The notes: generated from the sequence alone by a model not told the origin. Positions 39,548 to 49,297 are shown, numbered from the stretch's first letter. The stretch is 64,000 nt of DNA from Leptospira harrisiae (GCF_002811945.1 NZ_NPDX01000001.1:186001-250000), one strand, 5' to 3'. Program-made: numbers and translations.

Positions 39548-40609
39548 GTGGGAATTAGCGGATCTATGAATTTAGTTTTGCCTAAAGTATCCCACTTTGA
39601 TCTGATCTTCATTATCGGAATTGCTCTACTTGCAAGTATAATGGCCGGTGTCACGGTTTACTGGCCATTGCTCTTTATACCGATGTTAACAGTTCATAGT
39701 TGGCTTTTTGGATACGAACACCTTTGGGCCACATACACAAAACTTTTGGTTCATCCCGATGATCGAAAACGTCATGGACAATTGATTTTTTTTGTTCCTC
39801 TTTTGGTCTTATTAGTTCTCTTTTATTTGGCACAAACCTTGGGACTTGGAGGATTATATGTGCTTTATTTTTTTGGTCAATTTTTCCATACAGTTCGACA
39901 GAGTTGGGGGATAACTCAAACTTACCGTCGTCAGGCGGGTGGACTCATTTGGGATTCAACTCGCCTTTCAGAGATTACATTGTGGTCCGTTCCCATTTGG
40001 GGAATTCTTAATCGATGTGCACAACGACCGAACGAATTTCTTTTCCAAGAATTTTGGCTTCCATCGGTATCTCAGATCCTTGTTAATCTTGTTGGTTTCC
40101 TAAGTTGTATTCTCTGGATGTATTGGTTTTATACTCGCTTTACCGCCTATCGTAGAGGGGAACTTGCAATGGGCCATAGTTTATACATGATTTCACATCT
40201 ACTTATATTTTTTTCTGGTTATCTTTTGATCGAAGAGTTGTGTTCGGGTTGGTTACTAGTCAACGTTTGGCATAATGTTCAATACATTGCTTTTGTTTGG
40301 ATGTACAACAGAAACCGATTTTCCTCAGGACTTGATTCGAAGTCGCGAGTGTTGTCTTGGATTTCACAACGAGGCACAAAACACATTGCTGCTTACTTTT
40401 TAGTAACCCTTACGTTTGCACTACCAGTGTATTACCTTCTTCCTGAATTAGGATTCACTCTCGATTCTTTTTTAAAAGATTCAATGGTTCCTACCGCAGT
40501 CGTTCTTGCAATGACATTGACATTTCATCACTATATTACTGACGCTATCATTTGGAAACAAAGGAACAATCCGGATTTAAGATATGGTTTTCTTACAAAA
40601 AATGATTGA
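39548..40609 (+). CDS. Polytopic membrane protein with conserved His motifs
   Basis: A 353-residue protein with about eight transmembrane helices. Conserved-looking His residues near membrane faces: 'T-V-H-S-W-L-F-G-Y-E-H-L-W', 'Q-F-F-H-T-V-R-Q-S-W-G', 'N-V-W-H-N-V-Q-Y-I-A' and 'L-T-F-H-H-Y-I-T-D-A-I-I-W'. This His pattern recalls metal-dependent membrane oxygenases or hydroxylases, but no family was recognised. The start is GTG 39548 (AGGAG close upstream) or ATG 39566 (no ribosome site). It follows the small Cys-rich secreted protein; a fragment of a paralogue lies at 38203-38370. Confidence 0.75.
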   Translation: MGISGSMNLVLPKVSHFDLIFIIGIALLASIMAGVTVYWPLLFIPMLTVHSWLFGYEHLWATYTKLLVHPDDRKRHGQLIFFVPLLVLLVLFYLAQTLGLGGLYVLYFFGQFFHTVRQSWGITQTYRRQAGGLIWDSTRLSEITLWSVPIWGILNRCAQRPNEFLFQEFWLPSVSQILVNLVGFLSCILWMYWFYTRFTAYRRGELAMGHSLYMISHLLIFFSGYLLIEELCSGWLLVNVWHNVQYIAFVWMYNRNRFSSGLDSKSRVLSWISQRGTKHIAAYFLVTLTFALPVYYLLPELGFTLDSFLKDSMVPTAVVLAMTLTFHHYITDAIIWKQRNNPDLRYGFLTKND

Positions 40610-40749
40610 ATGGCGACAGAATCTCGAACGAAGAAAGTTTACCATTGTTTAGTTAAATCCATTTAAGTTAAATTAGTATGAGAATTAGAAATTAGCAAAT
40701 TTTACGACAGATATTGGAAACCATGACTCTAGCTACCCCAATAAATGCT

Positions 40750-40795
40750 GTATTTTTTGTCTTCCTGATTCCCGTCCCAGGAGGACAAAAAATAC
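40750..40795. repeat. Long near-perfect inverted repeat
   Basis: 18-bp arms at 40750-40767 (starting GTATTTTTTGTC) and 40778-40795 (ending GACAAAAAATAC) around a 10-base loop, with a single G-T pair. It lies in the 220-base gap before the DUF1554 gene. There is no T run outside the arms, so it is not a standard intrinsic terminator; a regulatory or protein-binding site is possible. Confidence 0.6.
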
Positions 40796-40830
40796 GACTA
40801 TGTTAGAATAGAGTTCTAATCGCTAAATTT

Positions 40831-41514
40831 ATGAGAATTATAATCCAATTCTATTGCCTTGGCCTATTGTGTTTTCTTAACTGCAAACCTGCAGAATTAT
40901 GTAACCCTGCTGATACTTCAAGTAGATGTGGAATCTTACAGTTAACCGTACCGAAATCAATCGAAACGAGTTTGCCACGGACTCCCCACTGCTCACCTTG
41001 CAAAATGTTCGTAACAGTAGCGACGTATAATGCTAATTTAGGCGGTATTACCGGTGCAGATAACAAATGTTCATCAGATACAAATAAACCTCCTACTGGG
41101 ATTTATAAAGCATTACTTGTGGATGATGCCAATCGCAGAGCCTGCACAAGTACTAATTGTAACTCTGGCGGAGTTTTGGAACAAATTGATTGGGTTTTAT
41201 CACCAAATGTAAGTTATGTTCAATCAGCAAATACATCCAATGTTATTTTCATATCTGATCAAAATGGGGTATTTAACAGTACCTTCTCCAACATGATTTC
41301 GGCAGCGACTGGAATTTGGACCGGAATCAAAAACAATCCAAACTGGGATTGGCAGACAGAAACTGCGCATACATGTTCTTCTTGGACTGACAGTGTCTCA
41401 GCAAACTGTGGAACCTATGGGGTTACAACTTGGACTGACAGCCGTGCGATTGCAATCACATCCGCTTATGCAAGCGGAAATACTCTAAACAATTTACTCT
41501 GCGTGGAGCAATAG
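40831..41514 (+). CDS. DUF1554 lipoprotein
   Basis: A 227-residue lipoprotein (lipobox LCFLNC, cysteine at about residue 17) with a DUF1554 domain from about residue 45: 'K-M-F-V-T-V-A-T-Y-N-A-N-L-G-G-I-T-G-A-D-N-K-C', 'Y-K-A-L-L-V-D', 'I-W-T-G-I', 'T-C-x-S-W-T' and a final 'L-L-C-V-E-Q'. The family is found largely in Leptospira lipoproteins and has a C-type-lectin-like cysteine pattern. Probable role is surface binding; the ligand is unknown. Confidence 0.88.
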   Translation: MRIIIQFYCLGLLCFLNCKPAELCNPADTSSRCGILQLTVPKSIETSLPRTPHCSPCKMFVTVATYNANLGGITGADNKCSSDTNKPPTGIYKALLVDDANRRACTSTNCNSGGVLEQIDWVLSPNVSYVQSANTSNVIFISDQNGVFNSTFSNMISAATGIWTGIKNNPNWDWQTETAHTCSSWTDSVSANCGTYGVTTWTDSRAIAITSAYASGNTLNNLLCVEQ

Positions 41515-41808
41515 TTTCTTTATGTTCCAACCGTTTTTGCGAAGTCGAAAAGGAATTCTGATTAAAGTTTAGTTACCTTAGTATTGGATTTACTCCAAAC
41601 TTTTGCATTTTGTACTAAGCAAAACAAAAACATAGTTCAATATTCCAAGGAAATTAACTCTGTATGTTTTACAATCACTTAGTGTAGAAAATCTACTAGT
41701 AATCACCGAAATTACTTTTTCGAATCTTGACCAAATTTATTAAATACGATATATTTCTTTTCGAATTATTCTAAAAGATTTCGTCAATTATATTGGAGAT
41801 TTTGCCTT

Positions 41809-43374
41809 ATGTCATCTGTTACCGGGAACTACCTAGAAAAAGGAAGTATGATTGCGAACACGATTCGTATTTCTTTTGCGATTGTGATGTTATCTATCAA
41901 TATTTTCTTTATGGTGGCGATTCCCACAACGGAAAAAACAATGAGCCTCATTCTATCTTCTTTAGAGTTTGTGGTTTTATCGTATGGTGTTTTTACTTTT
42001 TGGCTCTATAGAAAGAAAAAATTTTATTTAAAATTTGCTTACATCTCCATTTTACTCGATATCATCATCTACGCTAGTGTATTTGCAATCGTAGTCATTA
42101 TGTCCAAAACACCTGTGGAAAAGGTCGCCATTGCGACATTGCCATTTGTGATGTTAGTTCTTCTCTTCGTCGTAATTTATTCAGGATTTCTTTTGTCTTA
42201 TCGGCTAACAATGGCAGTTGGATACATCGCAATTTTCAGTTTACTTTTGTATGTTTATTTAGGGGTCATTGGTGGTGCCGAAATCAAATTTATTGCAACT
42301 GCTGCAAATCAATTTGGAATCCCCTTTATTGGAATCAATACGATTGCTTTAATATGCGGTGTTCATATGATGAGTGCTGTCGTAAAATTTATGTCGAACT
42401 CTAGTATTGAAGCAACAAAATCTGCAGAAGATGCAAGGCAAAAGTCAGAAGCAGCAAATCTTACAAAACAAAACATCCAGTCGGAAGCAGAGACATTGAA
42501 TAAAAGTGTTCAAGAAATGCTGAAATTCATGGATTCATTAAATTCAGAAATCCAGACACAAGTTTCAAGTGTAGAAGAAATCAGCGCATCAATGGAAGAA
42601 CTTGCAGCTTCCATGGACAGTGCCAGCGATTTTGTAAAATCACAGTTTACTAGAATTGATGACTTAAACCACGAAAGTTCTGTGATGGATAAAATTTTGT
42701 CTGAAGTTTATTCATCAACAATCAATTTGGCGCAAACCACAGATGAATCCAAACAGTATAGTTTTCAAGTTACCACAGCAATGGATTCTGTAAGTTCCAA
42801 TTTTGAAGAAATCAAAGAAAGTTTTCAAAAAGTGGAAGAGGTGAACCAGATTTTAAGAGACATTGCCGATCGTACCAACTTACTTGCATTAAATGCTTCA
42901 ATTGAAGCAGCAAGAGCAGGCGAACATGGAAGAGGATTTGCAGTGGTAGCTCAAGAAGTTGCAAAACTTGCCGATAGTGCACAAGAAAATGCTTCCTTAA
43001 TTTCAAAAATCATTACACAAGCAGCCAAACAGATTGTTAGTGGAAACACTGCTGCCTCCGAAACAAAAGAAAAAATGGGAATCCAAGACAAAAGTTTTGG
43101 GATTCTTGTTTCCAACCTATCTGATTTAAAGATCAAAGTGGAAAAACAAACATCGATTCATAAATCATTTTTAAATTCATTTCAGGAATTGTTCTCACTC
43201 TCTAAACAATTGGAAGTAGTGGCATCAGAACAAAAAACGGGAACACAAGAAATGTCAAGAGCACTTGTATCGATCGAACAATCTGCTTCTTCGCTTGCAT
43301 CCAATACCTCTCACTTACGTGAAAATGTGGATGGACTTTCAAAACAATCAGAACGATTGGCAAAACACATTTAA
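41809..43374 (+). CDS. Methyl-accepting chemotaxis protein with membrane-embedded N terminus
   Basis: A 521-residue chemoreceptor whose first 190 residues form about six transmembrane helices with short loops and no periplasmic sensor. The cytoplasmic part is a long coiled coil with the signalling tip [20 protein letters not shown] near residues 360-380. Same design as the receptor at 11354, though the sequences differ widely outside the tip. Start ATG 41809 has GGAG ten bases before it. Monocistronic by spacing. Confidence 0.9.
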   Translation: MSSVTGNYLEKGSMIANTIRISFAIVMLSINIFFMVAIPTTEKTMSLILSSLEFVVLSYGVFTFWLYRKKKFYLKFAYISILLDIIIYASVFAIVVIMSKTPVEKVAIATLPFVMLVLLFVVIYSGFLLSYRLTMAVGYIAIFSLLLYVYLGVIGGAEIKFIATAANQFGIPFIGINTIALICGVHMMSAVVKFMSNSSIEATKSAEDARQKSEAANLTKQNIQSEAETLNKSVQEMLKFMDSLNSEIQTQVSSVEEISASMEELAASMDSASDFVKSQFTRIDDLNHESSVMDKILSEVYSSTINLAQTTDESKQYSFQVTTAMDSVSSNFEEIKESFQKVEEVNQILRDIADRTNLLALNASIEAARAGEHGRGFAVVAQEVAKLADSAQENASLISKIITQAAKQIVSGNTAASETKEKMGIQDKSFGILVSNLSDLKIKVEKQTSIHKSFLNSFQELFSLSKQLEVVASEQKTGTQEMSRALVSIEQSASSLASNTSHLRENVDGLSKQSERLAKHI

Positions 43375-43394
43375 GATAGGTTGGTTTTTGGATC

Positions 43395-43907
43395 TCAGTT
43401 TTCGTTTGGTTGATATGGTCCGCCCGTTTCTCCCCAACCCCATTTGGGCATTGGTTCGTTCGTGACCATTGGATTTTCGGTAAGCTGGGAATTAATCACC
43501 GCTAGGCGTGTGCCCCATTCAATGTAACCAACAAAGGCAGAGCGAAATTCCGGGTCACTTTTTAAACCGACTTCATCCGCTGTTTGTAATAATAAATGAA
43601 CCCAACGTTGTCTTTTTTCTTCTGATAACATTTTTCCAATGTGGCGTCCAATCATTTGGGAATGGCTACCCTTGTCTTGGCTCGTATATAATTTGTCTCC
43701 ACCAAAAACTTCTGCAACAAAGTGTGCTACATGTTGTACATGATTTGGGGACATATTTTTAAAAACGTCACCGAGTAAATCGTCTTTGAGAACCTTTTCA
43801 TAAAATTTGCCAAATAACATTTCAAAGGTCGCCATATCGCCTGCCCATTCGAAAAGTGTCGGGATATTTTTCTTAGTAGAATTGTCTTTGTTCAAAGTTG
43901 GCTCCAT
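43395..43907 (-). CDS. Group II truncated haemoglobin
   Basis: A 170-residue globin with group II features: 'G-D-M-A-T-F-E-M-L-F-G-K-F-Y-E-K-V', a proximal-His region 'H-V-Q-H-V-A-H-F-V-A-E-V-F-G-G' (residues 56-70) and the closing 'P-x-x-G-W-G-E-T-G-G-P-Y' seen in many trHbO proteins. Such proteins bind oxygen or detoxify nitric oxide and peroxide. The N-terminal 18 residues are an unstructured extension. Converges with the chemoreceptor gene; not in an evident operon. Confidence 0.9.
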   Translation of the reverse strand: MEPTLNKDNSTKKNIPTLFEWAGDMATFEMLFGKFYEKVLKDDLLGDVFKNMSPNHVQHVAHFVAEVFGGDKLYTSQDKGSHSQMIGRHIGKMLSEEKRQRWVHLLLQTADEVGLKSDPEFRSAFVGYIEWGTRLAVINSQLTENPMVTNEPMPKWGWGETGGPYQPNEN

Positions 43908-43992
43908 TTGGTCATTTGTGGTTTTGTTTCCATCTATTCGTTGTTATACAATTTTCCTAGGTTTTTTACGTATATAATTATAATTTTTGAAA

Positions 43993-44811
43993 TTATAAAT
44001 CCCATTTTATTCCAGACGTCTGAAATTCTGTATCTAAAGGAAAGGTAAGATTGAAATTTTCTTTAAGAAGTTTTATTAGTTCTTTGGGTGATTTGATGAT
44101 TGTTTTATTGGAAATTCCATTTTTGTCCCGTTCCGAAAATTCTCTGTTTACAAGTGTAAACCTTTTCCCGTTCTCTCCTGCCCTAGCAACGATTAAACGA
44201 TCTTTAAAATGAGATTTTGGATGGTTACTTGTATACCAATTTGCTAACTCACGATCTATTTCAGGCATTTCTTCTAATGTAAATTCACAAACATCAACCC
44301 ATCCATTAGGAAATAGAACTTGGTGGAAATAACGATTTCCTTCACAAACAATTCTCCTTGTTTCGTGATTTGTTTTTTGTTCCGTATTCTGAATGAATTG
44401 GATTGCTGATGTGAGTGATACTCCACCTACACCAACATCAGTGAACCAAGATTTACCAGAAAGTTCTACGCGTAGAAAAACATGTGTTCGCGGAGGAGTA
44501 AAATCCCTTGGTCGATCTAGACGAACTCTCGCACTGATAGGAGTCACTTCAAATCCTAGTTTCTGCAAAACTAACAAAAGAAGTCCATTCTGTTCGAAGC
44601 AATAACCACCGCGTTTTTGAATGATTAATTTTTCAAAAACAGCATCCAAACGAATATCAATGGTTTTACCTAACAAAATATCTAAGTTTTCGAAAGGGAT
44701 ACTTTGAACATGTGCCAAAGTAATATTGTTTAACAAATCTAGTGAGGGAATGCGTGGACCCTTATATCCAATGCGATCAAAATACGCATCCAAAAATTGA
44801 TGATCATTCAA
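43993..44811 (-). CDS. nat: Arylamine N-acetyltransferase
   Basis: A 272-residue enzyme that moves acetyl from acetyl-CoA to arylamines and hydrazines. The full catalytic triad is present: Cys71 in R-G-G-Y-C-F-E-Q-N, His110 in T-H-V-F-L-R-V and Asp125 in D-V-G-V-G-G. The usual 'Y-x-x-R-I-x' (YFDRIGY) and 'P-F-E-N-L' segments sit near the N terminus. Length is normal. No operon partner is visible; the physiological substrate is unknown. Confidence 0.93.
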   Translation of the reverse strand: MNDHQFLDAYFDRIGYKGPRIPSLDLLNNITLAHVQSIPFENLDILLGKTIDIRLDAVFEKLIIQKRGGYCFEQNGLLLLVLQKLGFEVTPISARVRLDRPRDFTPPRTHVFLRVELSGKSWFTDVGVGGVSLTSAIQFIQNTEQKTNHETRRIVCEGNRYFHQVLFPNGWVDVCEFTLEEMPEIDRELANWYTSNHPKSHFKDRLIVARAGENGKRFTLVNREFSERDKNGISNKTIIKSPKELIKLLKENFNLTFPLDTEFQTSGIKWDL

Positions 44812-44915
44812 AAATTAAATCCTAAATATTTTCTTTATCATTGTGTATTGTTTTCAAAAGTAAATAAATTTTCTCGGAGTTGCGCCCATTGAACTGGTGC
44901 TAATTGTTTTTGATT

Positions 44916-44969
44916 CTAATACAAATAGAGTGGGTTTTCGACGAAGAACACTGGCATAACTGTTTTTTT
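44916..44969 (-). pseudogene. Degenerate mreB fragment 1
   Basis: Read on the minus strand, 44963 down to 44928 encodes TVMPVFFVENPL, matching [12 protein letters not shown] in MreB (codons near 54971-54999), with a stop five codons later. The DNA shares GAGTGGGTTTTCG exactly and about two thirds of the next 25 bases. The matching part covers the residues just before those in the second fragment at 52215. It abuts repeat copy C. Confidence 0.6.
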
Positions 44970-45080
44970 GGGCACCTCGCAATTGAATTGTTGATTAAGC
45001 ACTAAATTGAGAAGCGACCGTGCTTTCCGTTCCAATCTTTTCACTCACGTGAAAAGGATTTCCACTGCAATCCCTGGTGC
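44963..45080 (+). repeat. Dispersed intergenic repeat, copy C
   Basis: Begins with a T run then GGGCACC and ends CTGGTGC. Relative to copy A, both ends have changed together (GCGCC/GGCGC to GCACC/GGTGC), so the outer pairing is kept. The inner hairpin is clear here: TTTTCAC, loop TCAC, GTGAAAA between AATC and GATT. The rest of the gap to 45434 shows no gene or clear signal. Confidence 0.78.
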
Positions 45081-45434
45081 GGGGGAGGTATATCATTCAG
45101 GAAAAGGCAATTGGAAGAAAGGGATTTAAGTTTATTTCTCGCGACCTTTAATAAAAAATATCTTAAAGAGTTAGGATAGATACAACTCCATAGGATGTGG
45201 TCTGATTTTTAAAAAAGTATTCTATCCGAATCCGTTTCAAATCTTTGCACAATCTTCTTGATTCGGTTGTTAGTCATCATACTTACTGGTTTAGATCTTT
45301 TTGCTGATCTTTCCTCTACGAAATTTCTTTATAAATGTATTGATCTAAACTTATGAATTGAATTCCTTTTTATAAATTCAAATAGATTACTTAATTTAAG
45401 TTTACAAAAGTTAAGTCTATGTGATATTAGGAGT

Positions 45435-45815
45435 ATGGTTCGGCTAAGAAAGAGATCATACAGTTGGATTGGTTACCCTCTGTGTTTTTTAGCATTTACT
45501 GTTGCAGTTGCTACCTTTTTCCCATCAAAAACCATTAATCTCACAACGATTTGTATCCAAAATGACCATATCAATGAATTGGATATTGCTAAGTCGTATG
45601 AAAATGCTGGATCAAAAAACTCGGAAGGAATTCTTCTAAATTCTTCCACTTGTATAGGATCTCCGAAACCAAAGGAAGATTTTGATTCTCTTGCATTAGT
45701 AGAAACCAGCCAACAAAAACTTCAACCTACTAAAGAATTCTATACTTTAGATGGAACTTTCACTAATCAAATTTTACTTTCCTTCCTTCTTGCTCGTGCT
45801 CCACCTCTCGCCTAA
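45435..45815 (+). CDS. Small membrane-anchored hypothetical protein
   Basis: A 126-residue protein with one N-terminal hydrophobic segment (about residues 11-30, signal or anchor) and a polar mature part with two cysteines. It ends in an unusual 'L-L-S-F-L-L-A-R-A-P-P-L-A' tail. Not recognised. ATG 45435 follows TTAGGAGT. It precedes the cytochrome gene at 45893 by 77 bases on the same strand, so it may belong to that transcript. Confidence 0.5.
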   Translation: MVRLRKRSYSWIGYPLCFLAFTVAVATFFPSKTINLTTICIQNDHINELDIAKSYENAGSKNSEGILLNSSTCIGSPKPKEDFDSLALVETSQQKLQPTKEFYTLDGTFTNQILLSFLLARAPPLA

Positions 45816-45892
45816 CTCCTAAACTTTTAACACACATCAATATATAGTTTAAAGATTCTCTCGAATCAATTTCGAGAAAGGAGTTATGTTAT

Positions 45893-47290
45893 ATGGATTT
45901 TCCCATATTTCACTTAGATTTTATGGGCAATCGATTGCTTATTGCTGTCATTGCCATTCTACATGTTCTCATCAATCATTCCTTAGCTGTTGGACTTGCT
46001 CCATTAGTTACTTATTTTGAATATTTTGGTTGGAAAAATAAATCCACAGAAATGGATCAATTTGCAAACAAAGTTATGTTTGTTGGGTTTGTCATTACAA
46101 CTTCTCTCGGTGCTATGACAGGTGTTGGCATCTGGCTTTCCGCAAGTCTTGTAAGTCCTGCATCTATCGGCAGTTTAATTCGTGTTTTCTTCTGGGCCTG
46201 GTTTACAGAATGGATTGTTTTTGTCACCGAAGTCGTTTTAATCCTCCTATACTTTTTAACTTGGAAAAAATCACTTCAATCGGAAGAGGCAAAAAAGAAA
46301 CACATCAAATTGGGAATTGCCCTTTCTATTTTTTCTTGGATCACGATGGCGATCATCGTAGCAATTCTTAGTTTTATGATGGATCCTGGAAGTTGGAGCC
46401 AAACCAAATCATTTGTCGATGCAGTAATCAACCCTGTTTATATGGCTCAATTGGCTTTTAGAACACCTGTTGCTATGTTTATGGCAGGTACAGTAGTTTT
46501 ATTCTTATCTGTATTTTTTACAAAAAAAGGCAGCCCCTTACGAAAATCCGTTACCAAAACTACCTCCATTTGGATTCTAAGTTGGTCCATTTGGGTAGTA
46601 ATTGGCTCAATTTTTTACTATTCTGTGATTCCTGATATGATGGCGAACAATTTGTCCATCGCAGTGGGAACAATGGAATTTTCAAATTGGTATGATAGTC
46701 TCCTCGTTGTGATGGGAGTTGGAATTATTTCCGTGATAGGAATTTCTCTCTATTCCTTGGGTGGAAAAAACTTACCGATCGCACTTTCTATCATCCCTGT
46801 TTTAATTTCTTTTTCATTACTAACTGTCTTTGAAAGGGCGAGAGAGTTTATACGTAAACCATTTGTAATTGGAAATTATATGTATTCCAATATGTTTCGT
46901 ATTGAAGAATACCCTCTATTACAAAAAGAAGGAATTCTAAAACACGCAACCTATGTAAAACACAATTCCATAAATGATGAAAACATAGTGGAAGCGGGAA
47001 AAGATATTTTTTTACTCACATGCAGTAGATGTCATACATCACACGGAATTAATTCTGTTGTTAAGAAATTCCAAACTATGTATGGATCATCAGACTTGAA
47101 CCCAGATGCTATGGTCGCTTATATACAGGGAATGCATAATGCTCGTTACTTTATGCCCCCGTTTCCAGGTTCAGAGTTGGAAATGAAGGCTCTAGTAACT
47201 TACATACAAAAAACAAAAGACTATCCAATCCCTACCGAAGGGGCTCAAGAAACAGGAGTGACTGTTTCTATCAAAAGAGGTCACCAATGA
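45893..47290 (+). CDS. CydA-like membrane protein with C-terminal cytochrome c domain
   Basis: A 465-residue protein. The first 330 residues form about nine transmembrane helices; the first ('G-N-R-L-L-I-A-V-I-A-I-L-H-V-L-I-N-H-S') resembles the opening helix of cytochrome bd subunit I, with His residues suited to b haem. The C-terminal 110 residues hold one c-type haem site, C377-S-R-C380-H381, with a possible Met ligand in 'Y-F-M-P-P-F'. AAGGAG precedes ATG 45893. It overlaps the next gene by 4 bases. Likely quinol-linked electron transfer at the membrane; terminal oxidase activity is unproven. Confidence 0.78.
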   Translation: MDFPIFHLDFMGNRLLIAVIAILHVLINHSLAVGLAPLVTYFEYFGWKNKSTEMDQFANKVMFVGFVITTSLGAMTGVGIWLSASLVSPASIGSLIRVFFWAWFTEWIVFVTEVVLILLYFLTWKKSLQSEEAKKKHIKLGIALSIFSWITMAIIVAILSFMMDPGSWSQTKSFVDAVINPVYMAQLAFRTPVAMFMAGTVVLFLSVFFTKKGSPLRKSVTKTTSIWILSWSIWVVIGSIFYYSVIPDMMANNLSIAVGTMEFSNWYDSLLVVMGVGIISVIGISLYSLGGKNLPIALSIIPVLISFSLLTVFERAREFIRKPFVIGNYMYSNMFRIEEYPLLQKEGILKHATYVKHNSINDENIVEAGKDIFLLTCSRCHTSHGINSVVKKFQTMYGSSDLNPDAMVAYIQGMHNARYFMPPFPGSELEMKALVTYIQKTKDYPIPTEGAQETGVTVSIKRGHQ

Positions 47291-48630
47291 ATATCATCTC
47301 TCTAATTTTAGCGAATGTTCCTGTCCCTAAAGACATCCCATTACCATTACCGGCACCAGAATGGTTGCTTGTAGGTGTTCTTGTTTTTTCTTTTTTGTGC
47401 CATATTCTTTTTGTCAATTTAATGGTAGGCGGAACACTTCTTACTTTTTTCGCTCAGTTAAAAGGATTAAGAGAAAAAGATTATGATACTTTAGCACACG
47501 AAATTGCAAAAACCATCACAGTAAACAAAAGTATGGCTGTTGTTTTAGGAGTAGCTCCACTTCTTGCCATCAACACTTTGTATACAGTTTATTTTTATTC
47601 TGCAAATGCATTAACAGGATTATTTTGGATATCCATCGTACCACTTGTTACCGTTGCATTTCTACTGACATATCCGCACAAATACCTTTGGGAAAAATTA
47701 CAAAATAACAAAGGTTTGCATATTTCAATGATCGGAGCTGCCAGTGGGATATTTCTTTTTATTCCTCTGATTTTTTTAACCAATATCAACCTAATGTTAT
47801 ACCCTGATAAATGGGGAACTATCACAGGCTTTTTCTCCGCCATGTTTCTTCCCAATGTGTTCCCAAGGTATTTACATTTTATTTTTGCTTCTTTAACAGC
47901 AACCGGTCTTTTTCTCTTTTATTACTTTGGGCGAGAATCTTACTCATTCGAAAAAAAATTTCTAACTTTAACAAGATATGAAGTAAGAAAGAGAATGTAT
48001 TCTCTAGCTTTTATGGCAACATTACTTCAGTTTGTTGCTGGCCCTCTCATCCTTCTCACACTTCCAAGTATTGCCATCAGTTGGAATCTGTTTTATCTTT
48101 TAGGGCCTGCGATTCTTTTGGCGATTTATTCACTCTATTTAATGTGGAATGGAATTAATGCTAATGAAGAAAAGATTGGAAAAGATTTCATAAAAGTTGT
48201 GATCACTCTATCCGTTGTTGTTGTACTTATGGTGAGCGGTAGGCATGTCGTAAGAGAAACAGCACTTGGTCCACATAAAAAATTGGTAAAAGAAAGAACA
48301 CTCGCTTACGAATCAAAAATTCAAGAAGCATTCCAATCCAAAACCAATCAAAAAGAAGTTACTTTAGCCAGCTCAGAAAAACCAAATAAAGAGGAAGGTG
48401 GCAAAATTTTCCGCGGAAATTGTTCTGCTTGTCATTCCCTAAAAACGAAAGTTGTAGGTCCTCCTGTAACTGAAATGGTCTCTATATACAAAAAAGATAG
48501 GTCAGCTTTAATTGCTTGGATCAAGGCACCAGGCAAAAAAAGGAAAGATTATCCTCAAATGCCTGGTTTTCCATCTCTTTCCGAAGGAGAATTAGATTCC
48601 TTAGCGGAATACATTTTAGACAACCCGTAA
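47287..48630 (+). CDS. Membrane protein with C-terminal cytochrome c domain
   Basis: A 447-residue protein with about eight transmembrane helices (residues 25-330) followed by a c-type haem domain, C379-S-A-C382-H383, with 'Y-P-Q-M-P-G-F' supplying a Met ligand. The first helix region 'H-I-L-F-V-N-L-M-V-G-G-T-L-L' echoes the CydA-like partner upstream, so the two may be ancient duplicates that form a heterodimer. It overlaps that gene (ATGA-type, 4 bases). A strong terminator follows at 48645. Confidence 0.78.
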   Translation: MNIISLILANVPVPKDIPLPLPAPEWLLVGVLVFSFLCHILFVNLMVGGTLLTFFAQLKGLREKDYDTLAHEIAKTITVNKSMAVVLGVAPLLAINTLYTVYFYSANALTGLFWISIVPLVTVAFLLTYPHKYLWEKLQNNKGLHISMIGAASGIFLFIPLIFLTNINLMLYPDKWGTITGFFSAMFLPNVFPRYLHFIFASLTATGLFLFYYFGRESYSFEKKFLTLTRYEVRKRMYSLAFMATLLQFVAGPLILLTLPSIAISWNLFYLLGPAILLAIYSLYLMWNGINANEEKIGKDFIKVVITLSVVVVLMVSGRHVVRETALGPHKKLVKERTLAYESKIQEAFQSKTNQKEVTLASSEKPNKEEGGKIFRGNCSACHSLKTKVVGPPVTEMVSIYKKDRSALIAWIKAPGKKRKDYPQMPGFPSLSEGELDSLAEYILDNP

Positions 48631-48644
48631 TAGCCAATGACTGG

Positions 48645-48677
48645 ATCGGAGGGAGGAGACACCCTCCGATTTTTTTT
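48645..48677 (+). terminator. Intrinsic terminator after the cytochrome pair
   Basis: Arms ATCGGAGGG (48645-48653) and CCCTCCGAT (48662-48670) with an 8-base loop, followed directly by a run of T from 48671. It lies 15 bases after the cytochrome stop and separates it, at least partly, from the SCO gene. Confidence 0.88.
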
Positions 48678-48712
48678 CTTGAGACGAATCTATCTCAATC
48701 TAATTTTGATCC

Positions 48713-49297
48713 ATGCGACTTTTGATCGGATTCATTCTCTGTTTTGTTGTATTACTTTGCAAACCAAGTTCTTTTTTCCAGAATCAAGACAATGAAAAAT
48801 TAGCAACTAACTTTGAGCTGATAGATACAAACCAAAATTACTTTCGTTTTTATGAAGACACTGAATCAAAATCTTTGGTGGTTCTTTTTTTTGGATACTC
48901 TCACTGCCCTGATATTTGTCTTACAACTCTCACTAAATTTTCTCGATTGATTGAAAGCTTTTCAGAAGAAGACTTACAAAAAATTCAATTTGTCTATGTA
49001 TCAATCGATCCAAAGAATGATGACCCACTAACATTAAAAAAATATATGATGGAATTTTCAAAAAAGATCATTGCTCTTACTGGTGATGCAGCGGAAATCA
49101 AAAAAATTGTGAATGATTATCAGTTAGTATTGTTAGATAATCCAAAATTTGGTAAAGTCAAAGGGGAAGGCAAAATTCTACATTCAACTAATATTTACCT
49201 GATCCAAAAGAACCACAAAATCGCTAAAAGTTTGCCTCACCAAATTGGATTAGAAACTTTAAAAGAAGAAGTACTGGAGACACTGGAACACCAGTAA
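48713..49297 (+). CDS. SCO1/SenC-family protein (copper chaperone-like)
   Basis: A 194-residue thioredoxin-fold protein with an N-terminal lipoprotein-like signal (VVLLC). The copper-binding set is complete: Cys65 and Cys69 in H-C-P-D-I-C and His157 in L-H-S-T-N. SCO proteins deliver copper to, or reduce cysteines of, haem-copper oxidases and other redox enzymes. Its place just after two membrane cytochromes suggests a role in maturing a respiratory complex, although no CuA subunit is encoded here. Confidence 0.88.
   Translation: MRLLIGFILCFVVLLCKPSSFFQNQDNEKLATNFELIDTNQNYFRFYEDTESKSLVVLFFGYSHCPDICLTTLTKFSRLIESFSEEDLQKIQFVYVSIDPKNDDPLTLKKYMMEFSKKIIALTGDAAEIKKIVNDYQLVLLDNPKFGKVKGEGKILHSTNIYLIQKNHKIAKSLPHQIGLETLKEEVLETLEHQ

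Noticed and set aside
45893..48630. Standard cytochrome bd oxidase (cydAB)
   Set aside because: Only the first helix region resembles CydA; both proteins end in a c-type haem domain that CydA/CydB do not have.
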